Part shown: in pieces, positions 1-7,932 of the stretch | How positions within the stretch are numbered: position 1 is the stretch's first letter | Layout: every line of letters starts with the position of its first letter | Source of the DNA: Variovorax jilinensis | GTDB taxonomy: Bacteria; Pseudomonadota; Gammaproteobacteria; Burkholderiales; Burkholderiaceae_C | Direction of reading: 5' to 3' | DNA length: 64,000 bases | Assembly: GCF_030316885.1 (NCBI RefSeq) | Contig: NZ_JASZYQ010000001.1 | Span: forward strand, 868,001-932,000 | The notes under the pieces: generated by a model | Seen by the model: only the letters and a program-made list of their open reading frames with translations | Told to the model about the DNA's origin: nothing | Database searches by the model: none | Program-made: the position numbers and the translations under genes

Positions 1-248
1 AGAACACCGAGATCGGCGTGGTCATCGACAGCCACGAGATCGCCTACACGGTCGCCGACCTGCTGGGGCAGCGGCTCGCGGCCGGCGCCTATCGGCTGCG
101 GCTGTCGCCCGAGGGAAATCACACCGAATGGATCGCGACCGAAGCCGACGGCAGCCAGAAGATCCACCGCGTGGAGCCCGGCGACGACTGGCGCTACCGG
201 CTGCAGTTCTGGCTGCTGCTGCCGCTGGTCAACCAGGACCTTTTCTGA
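1..248 (+). CDS. Phospholipase D-like family protein, C-terminal fragment
   Basis: The frame is open from the left edge (first whole codon at base 3) to a TGA at 246-248, so only the last 81 or so residues are present. The fragment begins NTEIGVVIDS, which resembles the stretch after the second HKD motif in cardiolipin-synthase-like phospholipase D proteins, and it ends with an aromatic, leucine-rich tail. The catalytic HKD motifs would lie outside the window, so activity cannot be judged. In this family the usual substrate is a phosphodiester, often a phospholipid head group. The family call is from recognition of the C-terminal pattern; the exact member is unknown. Confidence 0.65.
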   Translation, partial: NTEIGVVIDSHEIAYTVADLLGQRLAAGAYRLRLSPEGNHTEWIATEADGSQKIHRVEPGDDWRYRLQFWLLLPLVNQDLF

Positions 249-332
249 GCCTCCGGGCCCTTCGGTAAAATGCGGGCCGGCGCCGCTGCCCCGCGGCGCC
301 TCTTTCATTCCGGGGCCATGTAGAGGACTACC

Positions 333-1442
333 ATGTATAAAAACCTCGCTGCCGCGCTCGCGGCCGCCTGTTTCTTCACGCCGACTTTTTCCCAGACTTC
401 CCCGACTGCGCCGGCTCCGGCCGATCCGCTCCAGGTCGGCTTCGTGTACGTCTCGCCGGTCACCGACGCCGGCTGGACGCGCCAGCACGACGACGGCCGC
501 AAGGCGGTCGAGGCCGCGCTCGGCGCCAAGGTCAAGACCACGTTCGTCGAGAACGTCGCCGAGGGTGCCGACGCAGAGCGCGTGATCCGCGACCTGGCAC
601 GGCAGGGCCATCGGCTCATCTTCACTTCCAGCTTCGGCTACATGGAGCCCACGCTGAAGGTCGCGCGCGACTTCCCGGACGTGAAGTTCGAGTCGATCAC
701 CGGCTACAAGACCGCGCCCAACGTGGCGATCGCCAACGCGCGCTACTACGAGGGCCGCTACCTGGCAGGCGTGGCGGCCGGCCGGATGTCCAAGACCCAT
801 GTCGCCGGCTACGTCGCCGGCTTCCCGATCCCCGAGGTGCTGCAGGGCATCAACGCCTTCACGCTGGGCATGCGCTCGGTCGATCCGAAGGCGCAGGTCA
901 AGGTGGTCTGGCTCGACGTCTGGTTCGATCCGTCGAAGGAGCGCGAGGCTGCGATGGCCCTGTTCAACCAGGACGTCGACGTGATCGCCTTCCACACCGG
1001 CTCGACCGCCGTCATGGCGGCGGCGCAGGAACGCGGCAAGCTGGCCGTGGCCTACCACTCCGACATGCGCAAGGTGGCGCCCGACGCCCAGATCGCCGCG
1101 GTCACGCACCAGTGGGGCGGCTACTACACGCAGCGCGCCCGCGCGGTGCTCGACGGCAGCTGGAAGAGCGGCAGCGTCTGGGGCGGCGTCAAGGAGGGAA
1201 TGATCCGGGTCGGCGACTTCGGCTCCAAGGTGCCGAAGGCGGTTCAGGACGAGGTGATGGCGCGCCAGCAGGACATCGCGGCAGGCCGGCTCAAGCCCTT
1301 CGCCGCGGTTGCTGCCGACGTGCGCGACAACGAGGGCCGGGTCGTGATCGCCAAGGGCCAGGGCCTGACCGACGAGCAGATCCTCAACATGAACTGGCTG
1401 GTCGACGGCGTGCAGGGCAAGGTGGCGCGCCGCGCGCCCTGA
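333..1442 (+). CDS. BMP-family ABC transporter substrate-binding protein
   Basis: This 369-residue protein has a short basic and hydrophobic N-terminus ending near TFSQ, consistent with export to the periplasm. The mature part matches the basic membrane protein (BMP/PnrA-like) fold: GFVYVSPVTDAGWT near residue 35, a central FTSSFGYMEPTLKVA segment, ARYYEGRYLAGVAAG, and a C-terminal WGGVKEGMIRVGDFG. BMP proteins deliver nucleosides or similar ligands to an ABC importer. No permease or ATPase gene is adjacent, so the protein is an orphan here; its partner must be encoded elsewhere. A GAGGA-type ribosome site lies just before the ATG. Ligand unknown. Confidence 0.9.
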   Translation: MYKNLAAALAAACFFTPTFSQTSPTAPAPADPLQVGFVYVSPVTDAGWTRQHDDGRKAVEAALGAKVKTTFVENVAEGADAERVIRDLARQGHRLIFTSSFGYMEPTLKVARDFPDVKFESITGYKTAPNVAIANARYYEGRYLAGVAAGRMSKTHVAGYVAGFPIPEVLQGINAFTLGMRSVDPKAQVKVVWLDVWFDPSKEREAAMALFNQDVDVIAFHTGSTAVMAAAQERGKLAVAYHSDMRKVAPDAQIAAVTHQWGGYYTQRARAVLDGSWKSGSVWGGVKEGMIRVGDFGSKVPKAVQDEVMARQQDIAAGRLKPFAAVAADVRDNEGRVVIAKGQGLTDEQILNMNWLVDGVQGKVARRAP

Positions 1443-1448
1443 CGCGCA

Positions 1449-2225
1449 TCAGATCGACTGGCCGCCCGAGACCTCGATGCGCTGGCCCGTGACCCAGCGG
1501 TTGTCGGGCGCCAGCAGCATCGAGATCGCGCCGCCGATGTCGTCGGGCAGGCCCACCCGGCCGAGCGCGGTCTGCGCGGCGATCTGGCGGTTCATCTGTG
1601 CGTTGTCGCGCACGGCACCGCCGCCGAAGTCGGTCTCGACGGCGCCGGGCGCCACCGTGTTGACCGCGATGCCGCGCGGCCCCAGCTCCTTCGCGAGATA
1701 GCGCGTCAGCACCTCGATGCCGCCCTTCATGGCCGCATAGGCCGCAAAGCCGGGCAGCGTGAAGCGCGCCAGCCCCGTTGAGATGTTGACGATGCGGCCG
1801 CCATCCTCGATCAGCGGCAGCAGGCGCTGGGTCAGGAAGAACGGGCCCTTGAGGTGCGTCGCGACCAGCATGTCGAACTGCTCCTCCGTGGTCTCGGCGA
1901 AGGCCGCGTGCACGCCGACGCCCGCGTTGTTGACGAGGTAGTCGAAGCGTTCGCGCTGCCACGTGGCGGCGAGGCCCTCGCGCAGTCGCCCGGCAAAGTC
2001 CTCGAAACCCGCGCTGACTGCGACGTCGAGTCGAAGCGCGAGCGCGCGCCGGCCCATGGCCTCGGCGGCGGCCACCACTTCCTGCGCCTGCGCGGCCTGG
2101 TCGCGGTAGGTGATGACGAGGTCGACACCGCGTTCCGCGAGGTGCAGTGCGGTGGCCTTGCCGAGGCCGCGGCTGGCGCCGGTGACGAGGGCGATCGGGG
2201 TGGTGGCGTGAGGGGCGAAGGTCAT
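1449..2225 (-). CDS. SDR family NAD(P)-dependent oxidoreductase
   Basis: A 258-residue classical short-chain dehydrogenase. The dinucleotide loop TGASRGLG is at about residues 15-22, LVNNAGVG is in the middle, and the active-site helix is YAAMK, followed by the usual PGAVETDF loop. The residue 13 before the catalytic Tyr is Thr rather than Ser (NIST), a tolerated but less common change. It ends 6 bp from the preceding convergent gene and is transcribed away from the LysR gene at 2333, which probably controls it. The enzyme should reduce or oxidise a carbonyl/alcohol; the substrate is not evident. It resembles 3-oxoacyl-ACP-reductase-type members in length. Confidence 0.9.
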   Translation of the reverse strand: MTFAPHATTPIALVTGASRGLGKATALHLAERGVDLVITYRDQAAQAQEVVAAAEAMGRRALALRLDVAVSAGFEDFAGRLREGLAATWQRERFDYLVNNAGVGVHAAFAETTEEQFDMLVATHLKGPFFLTQRLLPLIEDGGRIVNISTGLARFTLPGFAAYAAMKGGIEVLTRYLAKELGPRGIAVNTVAPGAVETDFGGGAVRDNAQMNRQIAAQTALGRVGLPDDIGGAISMLLAPDNRWVTGQRIEVSGGQSI

Positions 2226-2296
2226 GTCGGGCGGTCCTAGAGGGGAGGGAAGACCTGACTTTATTGCTGCATCGGACGGAAATAAATGAGATCATC

Positions 2297-2310
2297 AATA
2301 ATCAATTATT
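2297..2310. promoter_or_regulatory. AT-rich inverted repeat between divergent SDR and LysR genes
   Basis: Bases 2297-2310 read AATAAT-CA-ATTATT, a perfect 6-bp inverted repeat with a 2-bp centre, in a conspicuously AT-rich patch of an otherwise GC-rich window. A further TAATAATT lies at 2321-2328. LysR proteins usually bind interrupted dyads beside their own gene, so this is the likely operator and promoter region for both genes. Binding is inferred. Confidence 0.45.
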
Positions 2311-2332
2311 TGGTCGAGAGTAATAATTGGTC

Positions 2333-3232
2333 ATGGATCTCGACCTGCTCCGCATCTATGCGCGTGTCGCCACGCTGTCGAGTTTTGTGCGTGCCGCCGA
2401 GCAACTGGGCCTGACACCCGCGCGCGTCACGACCGGCGTGCAGCAACTCGAGACGCAGCTCGGCACCCGGCTGCTCCACCGCACCACGCGCAGCGTGCGC
2501 ATGACGCCCGACGGCGAACAGTTCCTGCAGGCCTGCCAGGGCCTGCTGGCCGACGCCGAGGAACTCGCTTCCATGTTCGAGCGAACGCCGACCAGCCTGC
2601 GCGGCCGTCTGCGCGTGGACATGCCCAACGGCATCGCGCAGCTGGCCGTGATCCCGCGCCTGCCCGAGTTCTTCGCCGCGCACCCGCAGGTGGCGCTCGA
2701 GCTCAGCACCACCGACCGCCGAGTCGATCTGGTGCACGAGGGCTTCGACTGCGTGCTGCGCGTGGGCCGGCTCGGCGATTCCGAACTGGTCGCGCGGCCG
2801 CTCGGCACGATGGCGCTCGTCAATGCAGCCAGCCCTGCCTACCTGGAGCGATGCGGTGTACCGAAGGTGCTGGCCGACCTGGATCGCCACTGGATCGTCA
2901 ACTATGCGCAGGCGCTCGGCGTCTCGCCGCTGGGCTGGGAATACCACGACGGCAAGCGGTGGCAGCTGCGGCCGATGGCGTCGCTGGTCACCGTGACCAA
3001 CACCGATGCCTACAAGGCGGCCTGCATCGCGGGCCTGGGGCTGATCCAGTCGCCACGCCTGGGGCTGCGGGATGCACTGGCCGATGGCCGGCTGGTCGAG
3101 GTCATGCCCGAACTGCCGGGCGAGCCGATGCCGGTGTCGCTGGTCTATGCGAACCGGCGCCACCAGCCCAAGCGCGTCCTGGCCTTCATGGACTGGGTGG
3201 CCGGGGTGCTTCAGCCCTGGCTGCAGGCCTGA
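2333..3232 (+). CDS. LysR family transcriptional regulator
   Basis: A 299-residue regulator with an N-terminal winged helix-turn-helix (DLDLLRIYARVATLSSF, then VQQLETQLGTRLLHRTTRSV at about residues 38-57) and a LysR substrate-binding domain in the remaining two thirds. Start chosen at ATG 2333; a TTG two codons upstream is also in frame. It is divergent from the SDR gene with 107 bp between them, and a perfect inverted repeat lies in that gap, which fits local control of the SDR. Its sequence is closest in style to the LysR subgroup often seen next to oxidoreductases. Inducer unknown. Confidence 0.9.
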   Translation: MDLDLLRIYARVATLSSFVRAAEQLGLTPARVTTGVQQLETQLGTRLLHRTTRSVRMTPDGEQFLQACQGLLADAEELASMFERTPTSLRGRLRVDMPNGIAQLAVIPRLPEFFAAHPQVALELSTTDRRVDLVHEGFDCVLRVGRLGDSELVARPLGTMALVNAASPAYLERCGVPKVLADLDRHWIVNYAQALGVSPLGWEYHDGKRWQLRPMASLVTVTNTDAYKAACIAGLGLIQSPRLGLRDALADGRLVEVMPELPGEPMPVSLVYANRRHQPKRVLAFMDWVAGVLQPWLQA

Positions 3233-3245
3233 TCCGGGCCTGTGC

Positions 3246-4391
3246 CTAGCGGGGCTGGCCGCCGCGCCGTTCCAGCGCGAGGGCGTAGGCCGCCACGTAG
3301 GCGGCGGCCATGCGGGACGGCGTGTAATGGGCCGCGTTCTCGAGGCCCAGGCGGCGCATTTCTTCCAGGCGCGGCGCGGCTTCCTCGATGGCCTGCGCCA
3401 TCGCGACCGGGTCGCGGGCGTCGACATAGACCGCACCTTCGCCGCCGATTTCGTTCATCGGCGCGAAATTCGAGGTGAACACCGGACAGCCGCTGGCCTG
3501 GGCTTCGATCACCGGCCAGCCGAAGCCTTCCTGGAGCGAAGGAAAGAGCAGTGCGGTCGCGCCGCCGTAGACCGCGCGCAGCTCGGCGTGCGAAATGCCC
3601 TCCAGCGCCACGATGCGATCTGCGACGCCGTGCTTGCGGGCGGCGTCGAGCATCTCGCCTTCGGGCGGCGGGCCGACGAAGACCAGCCGCTCCATCACCG
3701 GCGCCCGTCCGGCCGCGGCGGCCCGCGCCTGGAGCGCGATGAAGGCATCGAGCACGCGCTCGCGGTTCTTGCGTGGATGCTGCATGCCCACGTGGAGCAG
3801 GTAGGACCCGGCCGGAACGCCGAGCCTGGCGAGGATGCTCGTCCGTTCCTGCGCAGGCATCGGCGCGAAATCGTCGTTGAGCCCGTTGTGGGCGCTGGTC
3901 ACGCGCGACGGCTCGACGAGATTCAGCGCAAGCAGTTCGCGCCGCGTCAGCTCGGAGACGCAGGCCACGATGTCGGCATGCCCCAGGCCGCGCGCGATCA
4001 GCCGCTGGAACACGCGCCCCGTGAAGCCCACTTGCCAGCCTTCGGCATGGCCCTTCGCGGCCTGGATCGCGATCACGTCGTGGCAGGTCGCGACATTGGG
4101 CTTGCTCTCGATCCACGGGATGTACATGCCGTTCGAGTGGTCGGTCACGTGCACCACGTCGGCCCATCGCGCCGCGCGCCGGAGCGCGGGAATGAACAGG
4201 ATGAACTTGTCGACGTAGCCGAACCACTTGCGCCAGCGCGCCGAGGGCGCGAAGCGCAGCACGCGTTCGGCCGGGGCGACCACGCGAACCTCGCAACCCT
4301 GGTGCGGCAACTCGCGTTCGAGCACGCGCCGGAAGGCGAGCATGCTGTTCTGCTGGTCGGGCACGTAGTTGGTGACGAGAAGCACTTTCAT
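3246..4391 (-). CDS. Glycosyltransferase family 4-type (GT-B fold) protein
   Basis: A 381-residue protein starting MKVLLVTNYVPDQQNSM, the N-terminal Rossmann-like acceptor domain of GT-B enzymes. The C-terminal donor domain carries LHVGMQHPRKN, LVFVGPPPEGE and the E-x7-E motif region EGFGWPVIEAQASG, followed by PVFTSN and NEIGGEGA. These are typical of retaining family 4 enzymes that transfer a sugar from a nucleotide-sugar. It stands alone: the neighbours are a convergent LysR gene and a divergent guanine deaminase, so there is no polysaccharide cluster to indicate an acceptor. No signal peptide or membrane segment is seen; a cytoplasmic or membrane-peripheral enzyme is likely. Confidence 0.88.
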   Translation of the reverse strand: MKVLLVTNYVPDQQNSMLAFRRVLERELPHQGCEVRVVAPAERVLRFAPSARWRKWFGYVDKFILFIPALRRAARWADVVHVTDHSNGMYIPWIESKPNVATCHDVIAIQAAKGHAEGWQVGFTGRVFQRLIARGLGHADIVACVSELTRRELLALNLVEPSRVTSAHNGLNDDFAPMPAQERTSILARLGVPAGSYLLHVGMQHPRKNRERVLDAFIALQARAAAAGRAPVMERLVFVGPPPEGEMLDAARKHGVADRIVALEGISHAELRAVYGGATALLFPSLQEGFGWPVIEAQASGCPVFTSNFAPMNEIGGEGAVYVDARDPVAMAQAIEEAAPRLEEMRRLGLENAAHYTPSRMAAAYVAAYALALERRGGQPR

Positions 4392-4586
4392 CGGTGGCGG
4401 GCGGGCCTGGCGGTGGCGCAGCGGTTCTTCATTCGGCGGGGTGGTGGAGTGGCGTCGGCGGATTATCGGGGTCGCCGGTCGCGCTGCCGGCACCCACGGC
4501 GCCGGCCGTCGCCAGCGTCCGTGACATATAGCCCTCATACGGGCACGCACATTGCGTCGCAGCCGGGCTGCCTTACCCTCGGTGCC

Positions 4587-5879
4587 ATGCAAGCCTACCG
4601 CGCCTCCCTTCTGCGATTCGACGACGCCGGCCAGCCGGTCTACGACACCGACGGCCTGCTGGTGGTCGGGCCGGATGCCGACGGCCGGCAGCGCGTGCAG
4701 GACGCCGGCGCCCATGCCGAGGTGGCGGCCCGCCATCCGCATGTGGCGGTCACGCACCTGCCCGGACGCATCCTGGCACCGGGTTTCGTCGACATGCACA
4801 TCCACTTCCCGCAGACGGACATCATCGGCGCGCCCGCCGAGGGGCTCCTGCCCTGGCTCGAGAACTACACCTTCCCTGCGGAGAGCCGCTTTGCCGATCC
4901 GGCCCATTCGGCCTCGGTGGCCGAGTTCTTCCTCGACGAGATGCTGCGCAACGGGGTGACGACCTCGCTCACCTTCGCGACCTCGCATCCGCAGTCGGTC
5001 GATGCCTTTTTCGAGGCGGCCCGACGCCGCCGGCTGCGCATGATCAGCGGCAAGGTGCTGCAGGACCGCCATTCGCCCGACGGCGTGCGCGATGAGACCG
5101 AGCAGAGCCTGGCCGACACCGAATCGCTGATCCGCCGCTGGCACAACCACGATCGCCTGGGCTATGCGATCACGCCGCGCTTCGCGCCCACCAGCACCGA
5201 TGCGCAGCTGCGCGGGGCCGGCGAGCTGGCGGCGAAGTACCCCGACACCTGGATCCACTCGCACGTGGCGGAGAACCGCGACGAGGTCAAATGGGCGCGC
5301 GAACTGTTCCCGCAGGCGCGTTCCTATCTCGATGTCTACGCCGGCTTCGGCCTGATGCGCGAGCGCGCGGTCTATGCCCACTGCATCTGGCTCGACGATG
5401 CCGACCGGCAGCTGATGCAGCAGACTGGCACCGCCGCCGCCGTCAGCCCGACCAGCAACCTGTTCCTCGGCAGCGGCTTCTTCGACTTCGAGGGCGCCGA
5501 TCGCATCGGCAACCGCTACGGCCTGGCCAGCGACGTCGGCGGCGGCACCAGCTTCAGCCCCTTCGCGACCATGATGGCGGCCTACTACGTGGGCCGCGAG
5601 GGGCAGACCAAGAAGGGCGTCAGCATCGCGCCGTCGCAGCTGTGGTGGCGCCACACGGGCGGCGCCGCGCGCGCGCTCGGCCTCGACGGCGTGATCGGCA
5701 ACCTGCAGCCGGGCTGCGAGGCGGATTTCCTGGTGATCGACCCGAAGGCCACGCCGCTGCTGGCGCGCAAGACCGCACTCGCGAACAACCTCGAGGAACT
5801 GCTGTTCTCGCTGATCGTGCTGGGCGACGACCGCCTGATCGAGCGTACGGTCATCTCCCAGCAGGCCGGTGCCGCCTGA
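4587..5879 (+). CDS. guaD: Guanine deaminase
   Basis: A 430-residue amidohydrolase-superfamily enzyme that converts guanine to xanthine plus ammonia in purine salvage and catabolism. The metal-binding DMHIHFPQTDIIG motif is near residue 70, followed by LPWLENYTFPAE, a guanine-deaminase hallmark. Downstream are HSHVAENRDEV and YAHCIWLDDAD with metal-ligand histidines, and SDVGGGTSFSPFATM with the catalytic Asp. Length fits the family. Start chosen at ATG 4587 because upstream sequence in the same frame does not look like this family. Next is dcd, 48 bp downstream, also a deaminase, though of a different fold. Cytoplasmic. Confidence 0.93.
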   Translation: MQAYRASLLRFDDAGQPVYDTDGLLVVGPDADGRQRVQDAGAHAEVAARHPHVAVTHLPGRILAPGFVDMHIHFPQTDIIGAPAEGLLPWLENYTFPAESRFADPAHSASVAEFFLDEMLRNGVTTSLTFATSHPQSVDAFFEAARRRRLRMISGKVLQDRHSPDGVRDETEQSLADTESLIRRWHNHDRLGYAITPRFAPTSTDAQLRGAGELAAKYPDTWIHSHVAENRDEVKWARELFPQARSYLDVYAGFGLMRERAVYAHCIWLDDADRQLMQQTGTAAAVSPTSNLFLGSGFFDFEGADRIGNRYGLASDVGGGTSFSPFATMMAAYYVGREGQTKKGVSIAPSQLWWRHTGGAARALGLDGVIGNLQPGCEADFLVIDPKATPLLARKTALANNLEELLFSLIVLGDDRLIERTVISQQAGAA

Positions 5880-5927
5880 GCCGGACGGGCGTCGCTTCTA
5901 GAATGGCGGCCCCAGCAAGGACCTGAA

Positions 5928-6494
5928 ATGAGCATCAAGAGCGACAAGTGGATCCGGCGCATGGCCGAGAAGAACGGCATGATCGAGCCCTTCGAGCCGG
6001 GCCAGATCCGCGAACAGGACGGCCACAAGATCATCAGCTACGGCACCTCGAGCTACGGCTACGACATCCGCTGCGCGCCAGAGTTCAAGGTCTTCACGAA
6101 CATCCACAGCACGGTGGTCGATCCGAAGAACTTCGACGAGAAGAGCTTCGTCGACTTCCATGGCGACAGCTGCATCATCCCGCCCAACAGCTTCGCGCTG
6201 GCGCGCACGGTCGAGTACTTCCGCATCCCGCGCAACGTGCTGACCATCTGCCTGGGCAAGAGCACCTACGCGCGCTGCGGCATCATCGTCAACGTGACTC
6301 CCTTCGAGCCCGAATGGGAAGGGTACGTGACGCTCGAGTTCAGCAACACCACGCCGCTGCCGGCCAAGATCTACGCCGGCGAGGGCTGTGCGCAGGTGCT
6401 GTTCTTCGAGAGCGACGAGGTCTGCGAGGTCAGCTACAAGGACCGCGGCGGCAAGTACCAGGGCCAGCGCGGCGTCACGCTTCCCAAAGCCTGA
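5928..6494 (+). CDS. dcd: dCTP deaminase
   Basis: A 188-residue protein of exactly the usual Dcd length. Dcd converts dCTP to dUTP and ammonia, the main route to dTTP precursors in proteobacteria. Recognisable segments are [20 protein letters not shown] at the start, SSYGYDIRC, the nucleotide-binding [11 protein letters not shown], the active-site [15 protein letters not shown] containing the catalytic Glu, and the C-terminal [13 protein letters not shown]. An AAGGA ribosome site precedes the ATG by about 6 bp. It acts as a homotrimer in the cytoplasm. The call is firm. Confidence 0.97.
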   Translation: MSIKSDKWIRRMAEKNGMIEPFEPGQIREQDGHKIISYGTSSYGYDIRCAPEFKVFTNIHSTVVDPKNFDEKSFVDFHGDSCIIPPNSFALARTVEYFRIPRNVLTICLGKSTYARCGIIVNVTPFEPEWEGYVTLEFSNTTPLPAKIYAGEGCAQVLFFESDEVCEVSYKDRGGKYQGQRGVTLPKA

Positions 6495-6615
6495 GGCGCG
6501 GCTTCGGCGCGGTCCTACAGCGTCTCGGGCGCGCCACGGCCTGCGCACCGGCAGGGCCGCCGGCAACATTTCGTTCCATCCCGCGTGCTTCGGCGCGGGC
6601 CCAAGGAGCGAGAAC

Positions 6616-6891
6616 ATGACGACGCCGATCTTCGACAGCGCACCCGAGACCAGTCCACTGCGGTGGCTGTTGATCGCCACTCTGGCCGCCATCGCGTTGG
6701 CCTTGAGCGTATCGATGGCCCTGGTGACGCAATCGCAGGTGCGCAAGGCCGAGGCGCACTACGCCGCGGAACGCACCGCCGCTGCCAGTGCCGCGCCGGC
6801 GCCGTCGTCGAAGGCTGCGTCGGTCACGCCGACGGCGCAGCGCGCCACGGCTGGCGGTGTCATGAACGTGGGCTACCTGGTGAACCGTTGA
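6616..6891 (+). CDS. Small single-pass membrane protein, hypothetical
   Basis: A 91-residue protein preceded by a strong AAGGAG site 7 bp from the ATG. Residues about 17-40 form one hydrophobic helix (WLLIATLAAIALALSVSMAL). The rest is Ala/Ser/Pro-rich and low in complexity, ending VMNVGYLVNR. The N-terminus is likely cytoplasmic with an extracytoplasmic Ala-rich tail, but topology is not certain. It lies between dcd and the YpfJ-type peptidase, 50 bp before the latter, so the two may share a transcript. No known domain was recognised. Confidence 0.6.
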   Translation: MTTPIFDSAPETSPLRWLLIATLAAIALALSVSMALVTQSQVRKAEAHYAAERTAAASAAPAPSSKAASVTPTAQRATAGGVMNVGYLVNR

Positions 6892-6940
6892 CCGCGTACC
6901 ATTCCGCGACGGCTGCCCATCGGGTGGCGAGGAGCGAGCC

Positions 6941-7822
6941 ATGAGGTGGGAAGGCAACGAGCAGTCCGACAACGTCGAGGACCGCCGCAACGGCGGTGGC
7001 AGGGGCATCGGCCTCCCGATCGGGGGCCGCAGCGTCGGCATCGGCACGGTCGCGGTGGCGCTGATCGCGGGCTGGATCTTCGGCATCAACCCGCTCACCA
7101 TGCTCGGCATGCTGGCCGGCGGAGGCGGCGATCCGTCACCACAGGTGCAGCAGGGTCCGGCACCCAAGCCGCCGCCGGAAGACCGAGAGGCGGCCTTCGT
7201 CTCGACCGTGCTCAAGAACACCGAGGTGGTCTGGACCGATGTCTTCCGGCAGAACGGCAGCACCTACCAGCCCTCGCGCCTGGTGCTCTTCCGCGGCGCC
7301 ACGCCGACCGCCTGCGGCACCGGCCAGTCGGCCATGGGGCCCTTCTATTGCCCGGGCGACCAGAAGGTCTACATCGACCTCGGCTTCTTCGACACCTTGA
7401 AGAACCAGCTCGGCGCGCCCGGCGTGTTCGCCCAGGCCTATGTGATCGCCCACGAGATCGGCCATCACGTGCAGGACCAGCTCGGCATCACCGGCAAGGT
7501 CGACCAGATGCGCGGGCGCCTGAGCCAGGCCCAGAACAATGCGCTGAGCGTGCGCGTCGAGCTGCAGGCCGACTGCCTGGCCGGCGTCTGGGCCCATCAC
7601 TCGCAGCAATCGAAGCAGTGGCTGGACCCGGGCGACATCGAGGCCGCGATGAACGCGGCCCAGAAGATCGGCGACGACGCACTGCAGCGTTCGGCCGGCC
7701 GCGCCGTGGTGCCCGACAGCTTCACGCACGGCACCAGCGCCCAGCGCCAGCGCTGGTTCGGCGCCGGCTTCAAGTCGGGCAACATGCGCGACTGCGACAC
7801 CTTCGCGGCCAAGACGCTGTAG
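6941..7822 (+). CDS. ypfJ: YpfJ-type neutral zinc metallopeptidase
   Basis: A 293-residue protein. The first 80 residues hold a charged N-terminus (MRWEGNEQSDNVEDRR), one membrane helix around residues 35-58, and a Pro/Gly linker. The rest is the putative metallopeptidase domain: GTGQSAMGPFYCPGDQKVY, then the zinc motif HEIGHH at residues 171-176, and LQADCLAGVWAHHS carrying the probable third ligand. This layout is that of the E. coli YpfJ family of membrane-anchored putative neutral zinc peptidases, whose natural substrate is not established. A GGAG ribosome site precedes the ATG. Confidence 0.92.
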   Translation: MRWEGNEQSDNVEDRRNGGGRGIGLPIGGRSVGIGTVAVALIAGWIFGINPLTMLGMLAGGGGDPSPQVQQGPAPKPPPEDREAAFVSTVLKNTEVVWTDVFRQNGSTYQPSRLVLFRGATPTACGTGQSAMGPFYCPGDQKVYIDLGFFDTLKNQLGAPGVFAQAYVIAHEIGHHVQDQLGITGKVDQMRGRLSQAQNNALSVRVELQADCLAGVWAHHSQQSKQWLDPGDIEAAMNAAQKIGDDALQRSAGRAVVPDSFTHGTSAQRQRWFGAGFKSGNMRDCDTFAAKTL

Positions 7823-7932
7823 CCGGAAACCCGCCCGCCGGGGAGCCGAAGGGCCCCGGCGTGGGCGCGGAAATCCCTCGTCACGGGCCTGTCATGGCCG
7901 ATTTTCGCCAAAGTGCGACAATCGAGGGCTTC

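Noticed and set aside
4392..5654. Long N-terminal extension of the glycosyltransferase frame on the minus strand
   Set aside because: The extension is antisense to guanine deaminase; the family start MKVLLVTNY is at 4391.
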